From an uncultured Bacteroidales bacterium (GTDB lineage: Bacteria; Bacteroidota; Bacteroidia; Bacteroidales; Muribaculaceae), in assembly GCA_947175585.1 (NCBI GenBank), contig CAMWNL010000009.1, positions 1-11,843 of the forward strand: DNA of 11,843 bases, in the 5' to 3' direction. How positions within the stretch are numbered: the first letter of the stretch is position 1; each line of letters opens with the position of its first letter. Of the stretch, positions 6,810 through 11,843 are shown in pieces. Both the position numbers and the translations under genes were made by a program. The notes under the pieces were generated by a model. The model worked only from the letters and a program-made list of their open reading frames with translations. It was not told the origin of the DNA and searched no databases.

Positions 6810-6821
6810 TAAATTTTTATA

Positions 6822-7301
6822 ATGAAAATCTGGGTTTATCTAAACGGCAATCAGCAGGGTCCCTATACATTGGATGAGCTTCGTCAGCTTAATCTGACGT
6901 CCTCTACTCCGGTCTGGTATGAGGGTTTGTCACAGTGGATGCCTGCAAGGGAAGCTCCGGCTACGGCTTCATTGTTTTGCTCGGAGCCGGTTACTGAGCC
7001 GGTTTTCTCCGGGAGTGAAGTCAAGATGTCTCTTATGGATGACCGTCAACCTGTCGCCGGCGCTCGGGCTGATATGCCGCCTGCGCCTCCGACTTTCATC
7101 GGTTGGTCAGTGTTTCTCATGATCTGCTGCTTTCCTATCGGAGGCTTGCTCGGCATTATCTTTTCAGTGATGTCAGGCAACGCATACCGTGCAGGCGATT
7201 ACACCAGGGCTTCACGCTTGTCGGAGTCAGCCGAATGGTGTGTGATAATATCGATTGTGCTAGGACTTATAACGGCACCATTGATGGTTGCATTATTCTG
7301 A
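6822..7301 (+). CDS. GYF_2 (DUF4339) - CD225/dispanin two-helix membrane protein
   Basis: The 159-aa protein has two parts joined by a Pro/Ala/Glu-rich linker. Residues 3-45 are a GYF_2 domain (WVYLNGNQQGPYTLDELRQL, with the later VWYEGLSQWMPA segment), thought to be a small protein-interaction module on the cytoplasmic side. Residues about 88-159 are a CD225/dispanin domain: a first hydrophobic segment at about 93-115 with a double cysteine (Cys102-Cys103) and PIGG, the conserved loop SVMSGNAYRAGDYTRASRLSESAEW, and a second helix at about 137-158. This is the family of eukaryotic IFITM proteins, where the double cysteine is palmitoylated. The bacterial members' function is unknown, so no role is assigned beyond inner-membrane localisation. 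It lies 12 bp after deoC and 7 bp before a DUF2752 gene. The pairing with another small membrane protein suggests a shared envelope role and no direct link to deoxyribose metabolism. Confidence 0.88.
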   Translation: MKIWVYLNGNQQGPYTLDELRQLNLTSSTPVWYEGLSQWMPAREAPATASLFCSEPVTEPVFSGSEVKMSLMDDRQPVAGARADMPPAPPTFIGWSVFLMICCFPIGGLLGIIFSVMSGNAYRAGDYTRASRLSESAEWCVIISIVLGLITAPLMVALF

Positions 7302-7308
7302 TTGATTT

Positions 7309-7689
7309 TTGATAAATCCGCTTAAACGACAATCTGCGGCGACAATCGGCGTCATTACGGCGCTGATTGTCGCCGTCGTGTTTTATTATAATGTCAATCC
7401 TGCAGAATGTCGATGGATGCCGCAATGTGTGTTTCATAATCTGACCGGTTATGATTGTCCGGGCTGCGGTTTCCAGAGGGCGCTGTACGCCGTGCTCCAC
7501 GGTGATATCGCGCGAGCCTGGAAATTTAATCCGTTTATGTTTTTCATTGTGCCTGTCGGCTTATGTTATCTGGCGGTCGAGCTGTCGCGACGTCCGCTTC
7601 CGAAGCTGCGGCGCATCATGTTTTCACCGGCAGTGCTCTACTCTCTGATCGGAGTCATAGTAATCTGGTGGATTGTGCGTAATCTGTGA
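7309..7689 (+). CDS. DUF2752 membrane protein with a TTG start
   Basis: The 126-aa protein has about three transmembrane helices (roughly residues 11-27, 74-91 and 106-123). The DUF2752 signature is clear: Cys40..LTGYDCPGCGFQRA (45-58) followed by HGD..RAW.FNPF (64-75). Cys50 and Cys53 in the CPGCG motif, with Cys34 and Cys40, could bind metal or form disulphides; the family's function is unknown. The frame opens just after a TGA at 7303. The only sensible initiator before the conserved part is the TTG at 7309, 7 bp after the upstream stop, so translation is probably coupled to the CD225 gene. An ATG does not occur before residue 37. It is the last gene of the operon. A weak hairpin spans the stop codon. 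Confidence 0.85.
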   Translation: MINPLKRQSAATIGVITALIVAVVFYYNVNPAECRWMPQCVFHNLTGYDCPGCGFQRALYAVLHGDIARAWKFNPFMFFIVPVGLCYLAVELSRRPLPKLRRIMFSPAVLYSLIGVIVIWWIVRNL

Positions 7690-7716
7690 TACGCGCTACG
7701 TTTTCAATGTTTTTTT
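7675..7716 (+). terminator. Candidate operon terminator overlapping the stop codon
   Basis: GTGCGTA (7675-7681) can pair with TACGCGC (7690-7696), including one G-U pair, around an 8-nt loop that contains the TGA stop (7687-7689). T-rich bases follow (TTTT at 7701-7704 and seven T at 7710-7716), though 4 nt separate stem and first T run. This fits a moderate intrinsic terminator between the operon and the receptor gene. Confidence 0.4.
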
Positions 7717-7748
7717 GATGATTTTTCTTTTATTTGGGAATAATGTGT

Positions 7749-7756
7749 TATCTTTG
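7749..7756 (+). promoter_or_regulatory. Candidate -7 box of the TonB-dependent receptor gene
   Basis: TATCTTTG is an exact TAnnTTTG, 61 bp before the receptor ATG, giving a leader of roughly 55 nt. No TTTG lies at the expected 18-20 bp upstream; TTTG at 7733-7736 is only 12 bp away. The -33 element is therefore weak, and activator or anti-sigma/ECF control cannot be excluded. Confidence 0.45.
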
Positions 7757-7817
7757 ACAGCTTGAAAAAATATTACATATCTAAATATCAATAAACCAAA
7801 CCATAGCAGACTAATTT

Positions 7818-10550
7818 ATGAGACTAAAACTGTTTCTATTCATGTTGATTATGGCGTCGGCTGTCTATGCCGCGCCCGGCAACATTAAGTGCACCGGTCA
7901 GGTCGTTGATGATCGTAACACTCCGTTGGTCGGTGTGATGATTGCTGCCGACGGTGTGTCAGGCACAGTCACGACCGATAAAGACGGACGATTTGTCATT
8001 AATGTGCCCGAAAATAGCGTGCTTTATTTCAACTCGCTGGGTATGACTCCGGTGCAACTGACAGCTAATGCTGATTTAGGCAAAATCCGCATGTCGCCCG
8101 GATCTGTCGAAGATGATTATTTCAGCGAATCGAGTGACTTGATAATCGACGATGCTGTCTTCGAAAACGAGGAGGAGTCGAGCCAGAATGTTGCCGCGCT
8201 TAACGGGGCCAACGATGATATCTATTATAGCACTGCATCTTACAATTTCTCTCCTATGTATTTCCGCTATCGCGGTTATGACAGCGAGTATCAGGCTGTG
8301 TATATCAATGGCCTGCCGTTTAACGACATCATCCGAGGCCGATTTAATTTCTCTACCATGCTCGGCATGACTTCGCGCGCGTTCCGCAACAAGACCACTA
8401 CAGTCGGTATGGGTGCGTCAACCTACGGTTTCGGATCGATTGGCGGCTCGGCAAACTATAATACGGTAACTGACACCTATGCACCCGGTTTCAACGGGTC
8501 GCTCGCCTATACTAATTCAAGCTATATGATGCGTGCAATGGCGACTTACTCAACCGGTGTTAATAAACACGGCTGGGCTTTGACTCTCAGCGCGATTGGC
8601 CGATATGCTCCCGAAGGTGAGATCGAGGGTACTTTCTATAACTCCGGAGGTCTGTTCATCTCTCTTGAGAAAATTCTTAATCAGAATAATTCGCTGACAT
8701 TTACGGCATTTGGAGGACCTACCCAGCGAGCAACAGCTATCGCCACCTATCAGGAAGCTTATGACCTCGCCGGCTCCAACCTTTATAACCCGGCATGGGG
8801 TTGGCAGGACGGCAAAAAGCGCTCGTCGCGCATCACCGAGACTTTCGATCCGACATTCATGCTCAACTGGCTTTATAAAAAAGATAATACGGTTGTAAAC
8901 ACTGCCGCGGCTGCTCGTTGGGTCAACTATAACCGCACAGCTTTGCAGTATTATAAGGCAAATGACCCCAATCCGACATACTACCGTTATCTCCCGAGCT
9001 ACTATGAAGACGATCCTGAGCAGTATGAACTCTACACTCAGGGTTGGCGCGACGGTTCTCTCCGTCAGATTCAGTGGGATGATCTTTATCAGATCAATTA
9101 CCTCAACAATATCCAGAACGAAAATCTCACCGACGCAGAGAAGAAAGGCTCAAGCTACATTATGGAAAACCGTGTGAGCAATCAATTTAACGCGATTTTC
9201 AGTTCTTATATCAACACTCGCCTTAACGATGTGCTGACTCTTCAGGGAGGTGTGTCGTTCAACTACACCAAGGGCTCAAATTACAAGACGGTCCGCGATC
9301 TCATGGGCGGCGAATTCTGGCTTGATGTCGATCCCTTCAGCGATCGCGATTATACTATCGCTCCTGACAATCTTCAGAATGACCTTGACCACCCTAACCG
9401 TCGCGTTGTCAAGGGCGACAAATTCGGCTATGACTACTCGATCTATGCCCTTAAGGCTGACGCCTGGTTGCAGAATGTCATCAACCTTGCTCACTGGGAT
9501 ATAAACTACGGTGTCAGCATGAGTTACACTCAGTATCAGCGCGACGGTCACATGCGTAACGGCCGTGCCCCTCACAACTCTCTGGGCAAAAGCGCTATGC
9601 AGCGTTTTGACAATGCGAGCATCAAAGTCGGTGCGACATATAAACTCGACGGTCGAAACTACTTTAGCGCTCACCTCGACTACGGCACACGCGCTCCGCT
9701 GTTTGACAACGTATTTATCGCTCCGCGTGTAAAGAATACGACAGTCGCAAATCCCGAAAACGAACGCGATTTCTCGGCTGACTTGTCTTATATGTGGAAC
9801 TATCGTCGTTTCCGCGGTTCAATCTCCGGTTACTACACACAGATGGATAACGCGATCCAGCGTAACGGCTTCTATGACGAAACCTATCAGACTTATACCA
9901 GTCATGTGCTGACAGGCGTTAAGCGCGTCTACAAAGGCGTCGAGCTCGGCATGGCTTACAAGATTACGCCTTCACTGACTGCGACATTCGCCGGCACTAT
10001 CGCGCGATTCCAATACAAGAATAATCCGCAGGGTACACGTACATTCGAAAACGGTCTTTTCCCCGACTCAACCCAGACCGTTTATCTCAAGAACTATTAC
10101 CTCGGTTCAGTACCGCAGACTCAGGCAAACCTTGGTCTCGACTGGGCTGCGCCGGGCAACTGGTTCTTCAATGTCAACGGCACATTCCAGGGCGATGCTT
10201 ACGTCAACCTCGCCCCGGCATATCATGAAGCGCTTCCTGATCTTTGGGAGGAGTTTGGCAACAGCGAGGAGGAGCTTCTTGCGAAAATCAAAGAACTCTC
10301 TGCTCAGGATAAGATTAAGAACGCCTTTACGCTCAATCTCTCGATTGGCAAGCTTATCTACATCAACCGAAAGGTGTCGCTTAATATTAATGTCAACATC
10401 AACAATATCCTGAACAATCGCGATGTTGTCACCTATGCTTATCAGCAGGGACGTCTCAGCACCAAGAACTTTGACCGCAGCGCATACCCTAACCGTATGA
10501 GCTACGCCCAGGGAGTACGCGCGTTTGTCAACATCGGTGTTAGATTCTAA
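7818..10550 (+). CDS. TonB-dependent outer-membrane receptor with carboxypeptidase-like N-terminal domain
   Basis: The 910-aa protein begins with a signal peptide (MRLKLFLFMLIMASAVYAAP, cleavage near AYA-type residues 17-19). Residues about 24-93 form a carboxypeptidase-regulatory-like beta-sandwich (TGQVVDDRNTPLVGVMI, TDKDGRFVINVP), as is common in Bacteroidetes receptors. A strongly acidic linker follows (about 97-122). Residues about 124-225 are the plug, with FRYRGYDSEYQAVYINGLPFND (split in family terms into the RG and NG motifs) and FGSIGG. The rest is a Tyr/Asn-rich 22-strand-type barrel ending in the aromatic strand RAFVNIGVRF, the usual signal for barrel assembly. I see no canonical DEVVVTG-like TonB box. 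The substrate is unknown. The gene is followed after 35 bp by a surface lipoprotein gene, so the two probably work as a receptor-lipoprotein pair comparable in layout to SusC/SusD, although the partner is not SusD. Confidence 0.9.
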   Translation: MRLKLFLFMLIMASAVYAAPGNIKCTGQVVDDRNTPLVGVMIAADGVSGTVTTDKDGRFVINVPENSVLYFNSLGMTPVQLTANADLGKIRMSPGSVEDDYFSESSDLIIDDAVFENEEESSQNVAALNGANDDIYYSTASYNFSPMYFRYRGYDSEYQAVYINGLPFNDIIRGRFNFSTMLGMTSRAFRNKTTTVGMGASTYGFGSIGGSANYNTVTDTYAPGFNGSLAYTNSSYMMRAMATYSTGVNKHGWALTLSAIGRYAPEGEIEGTFYNSGGLFISLEKILNQNNSLTFTAFGGPTQRATAIATYQEAYDLAGSNLYNPAWGWQDGKKRSSRITETFDPTFMLNWLYKKDNTVVNTAAAARWVNYNRTALQYYKANDPNPTYYRYLPSYYEDDPEQYELYTQGWRDGSLRQIQWDDLYQINYLNNIQNENLTDAEKKGSSYIMENRVSNQFNAIFSSYINTRLNDVLTLQGGVSFNYTKGSNYKTVRDLMGGEFWLDVDPFSDRDYTIAPDNLQNDLDHPNRRVVKGDKFGYDYSIYALKADAWLQNVINLAHWDINYGVSMSYTQYQRDGHMRNGRAPHNSLGKSAMQRFDNASIKVGATYKLDGRNYFSAHLDYGTRAPLFDNVFIAPRVKNTTVANPENERDFSADLSYMWNYRRFRGSISGYYTQMDNAIQRNGFYDETYQTYTSHVLTGVKRVYKGVELGMAYKITPSLTATFAGTIARFQYKNNPQGTRTFENGLFPDSTQTVYLKNYYLGSVPQTQANLGLDWAAPGNWFFNVNGTFQGDAYVNLAPAYHEALPDLWEEFGNSEEELLAKIKELSAQDKIKNAFTLNLSIGKLIYINRKVSLNINVNINNILNNRDVVTYAYQQGRLSTKNFDRSAYPNRMSYAQGVRAFVNIGVRF

Positions 10551-10585
10551 AAATGTTTGACCATCAAATTTAAAGCAATTAATCA

Positions 10586-10930
10586 ATGAAAAAGACTTCA
10601 TTATATATAGCTTCAATAGCGCTCACAGCCGCTCTCGGTGCATGCGACAATGAATTCGAGCGTCCGCCGATGGTTGTCCCGACATCAGGTTGGGAGGCTA
10701 ACACAACTATTGAAGAGTTTAAAGCCGCATATTGGAACACTGTCGAATCTGCGCCCCAGACCGTCGGTCTGACTGCTGACGGTGACTCGCTCATCGTTAA
10801 AGGCCGTGTCTGCTCGTCAGATGCCAGCGGCAATATTTTCAAATATCTGTTTATTCAGGGAGAAAGCGAGGCGCTTGCGCTGTCGCTCGATTTCTACGAT
10901 ATCTATGAGAGCTACAAATATGGTCAGTAG
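10586..10930 (+). CDS. DUF5689-type lipoprotein, N-terminal part, ending at an in-frame amber codon
   Basis: The conventional reading gives 114 residues ending in TAG (10928-10930). The protein starts with a lipoprotein signal peptide: positively charged MKKT, a hydrophobic stretch, and the lipobox Leu17-Gly18-Ala19-Cys20. The residues after Cys20 (DNEFE) are acidic, which in Bacteroidetes favours export to the outer-membrane surface. Residues about 38-114 are the first part of a DUF5689 domain, including GDSLIVKGRVCSSDASGN and FKYLFIQ. The stop falls within the motif that reads YGQ-stop-VYVNLTGL, where a Lys or Gln would be expected, and the same frame stays open beyond it. It lies 35 bp after the receptor gene and is probably co-transcribed. 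The product as conventionally decoded lacks most of the domain, so the gene is either inactivated, misread in sequencing, or read through. Confidence 0.75.
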   Translation: MKKTSLYIASIALTAALGACDNEFERPPMVVPTSGWEANTTIEEFKAAYWNTVESAPQTVGLTADGDSLIVKGRVCSSDASGNIFKYLFIQGESEALALSLDFYDIYESYKYGQ

Positions 10931-11843
10931 GTTTATGTCAACCTCACGGGTCTGACCATAGGTGGCTACAGCGGTCTGATGTGTGTCGGCAGCGGTGTCG
11001 ATGCCAACGGTCGTGTAGCGCGTGCGCCGGAAGCGACCTTCAAGCCTCATGCAGAGGCTAACGGGTTGCCTAATTCAGCGCTTGTCGATACATTTGTCAC
11101 TACAATCGCTGCTGTCAACGAGGCTAAAGCGACCAACGAAGGCCTTCAGACCTGGCAGAGCCGCCTCGTGCGCTTTGATAATGTCCGTTTTGAAGATGCC
11201 GGTCAACCTTTTGCTGTAGGCACAAGCTCTAACAGCCGATATATAGTTGATGCCGAAGGCAACCGCATGAACGTCTACAACAGCACTTATGCCGACTTTA
11301 AAGACGAACTCCTTCCTTCGGGCAATGGATCTGTCGTAGGTATACTCAGCTATTTCGGTACAAACTGGCAGGTGCTCCTTAACGACGCCCAGGGTTGCAT
11401 AGATTTCAACGGCGTGATTCCGCCCGTATTTTCGCCGGCTGCCGGCACTGTAAAACCCGGCACAGAGATTACAATTACATGTGCGACCGAGGGCGCTGAG
11501 ATACATTATTCACTCGACGGCTCGGATCCCACCGAAACTTCAACTCTTTACAGTGCTCCAATAGTTATCGAAGAGACTACGACTATTAAGGCGATTGCTA
11601 CCAAGTCAGGCCTGCAGTCAAGTCCCGTGGTTACCGCTAAGTTCACTGTAGCCGCTGACGCTCCGTCTGAGGGCGATGGTTCCGAAGCTGCACCCTATAC
11701 TATTGAACAGATTATAGCTCTCAACCCCACATCTACTCAGGACGCGGTGGCTTCAGGAGTCTGGACACAGGGCTATATCGTAGGTTATATTCCGACAAGC
11801 GGATCTTCGACCACAATTTCAATGACAGTATTCGGAGCCGCGA
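10931..11843 (+). pseudogene. Continuation of the DUF5689 lipoprotein after the amber codon (DUF5689 - chitobiase-like - DUF6359), partial
   Basis: The frame of the preceding lipoprotein runs open for 304 further codons to the window edge with no other stop or shift. Counting the amber as residue 115, residues about 116-278 complete the DUF5689 domain (VYVNLTGLTIGGYSGLM, then QSRLVRFDNVRFEDAG and GSVVGILSYFG). Residues about 279-355 are an Ig-like CHB_HEX_C_1 domain with the hallmark IHYSLDGSDPTETS and TTTIKAIATK. From about 360 a DUF6359 domain begins (GSEAAPYTIEQIIAL, then GVWTQGYIVGYI). The reading is as well preserved as the neighbouring genes, which argues against an old pseudogene. An in-frame ATG at 10979 could allow restart but would give a product without a signal peptide. 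The role is inferred as a cell-surface protein partnering the upstream receptor; no catalytic domain is seen in the part present. Confidence 0.7.

Noticed and set aside
9276..9674. Minus-strand open frames inside the receptor gene (also 10107-10616)
   Set aside because: They overlap a complete, recognisable receptor frame and have no start context or family resemblance.
10979..11843. Separate gene starting at the in-frame ATG after the amber codon
   Set aside because: It would begin inside the DUF5689 domain with no signal peptide; a single interrupted lipoprotein gene explains the region better.

Overview
The window looks like chromosomal DNA from a gut Bacteroidales bacterium, most likely of the Muribaculaceae (Duncaniella/Muribaculum type). 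The reasons are the mix of secreted proteins with T9SS-like C-terminal tails, a TonB-dependent receptor followed by a DUF5689-type lipoprotein, the GYF_2/CD225 and DUF2752 small membrane proteins, and promoters fitting the Bacteroidetes pattern TTTG-N18-20-TAnnTTTG. The taxonomic call is inference from gene content; no rRNA or marker gene is present.

Layout. (1) 1-2260, plus strand: the 3' end of a secreted Asp-box/beta-propeller protein with a sorting-type tail, then a 534-aa exported protein of unknown function with an internal duplication and a different conserved tail. (2) 2261-2545: a convergent intergenic region crowded with hairpins, including a terminator for each flanking gene. (3) 4462-2546, minus strand: a 638-aa membrane-anchored FlaA1/WbpM-type nucleotide-sugar dehydratase/epimerase for surface glycan synthesis, preceded by a 347-bp non-coding stretch with a candidate promoter and long leader. 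(4) 5388-4810, minus strand: rubrerythrin, diverging from (5) a plus-strand operon at 5524-7689: MazG-type nucleotide pyrophosphohydrolase, deoxyribose-phosphate aldolase (deoC), a GYF_2-CD225 membrane protein and a DUF2752 membrane protein, with gaps of 32, 12 and 7 bp. (6) 7818 to the right edge, plus strand: a 910-aa TonB-dependent outer-membrane receptor followed 35 bp later by a lipoprotein gene (DUF5689, chitobiase-like Ig fold, DUF6359) that carries an in-frame amber codon and runs off the window.

The first two operon enzymes act in (deoxy)nucleotide clean-up and salvage. The receptor and lipoprotein probably form an outer-membrane uptake or surface-binding pair. The epimerase feeds capsule or O-antigen-like glycan synthesis.

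Most of the window is ordinary Bacteroidales housekeeping and envelope content. The best items for a second look are the amber codon inside an otherwise intact DUF5689 frame, a promoter placed so that the mazG-like mRNA would be leaderless, the IFITM-like CD225 protein paired with DUF2752, the stacked hairpins at 2286-2507, and the duplicated module in the 534-aa secreted protein. I see no CRISPR array, IS element, tRNA or rRNA, and no convincing novel multi-gene defence system.
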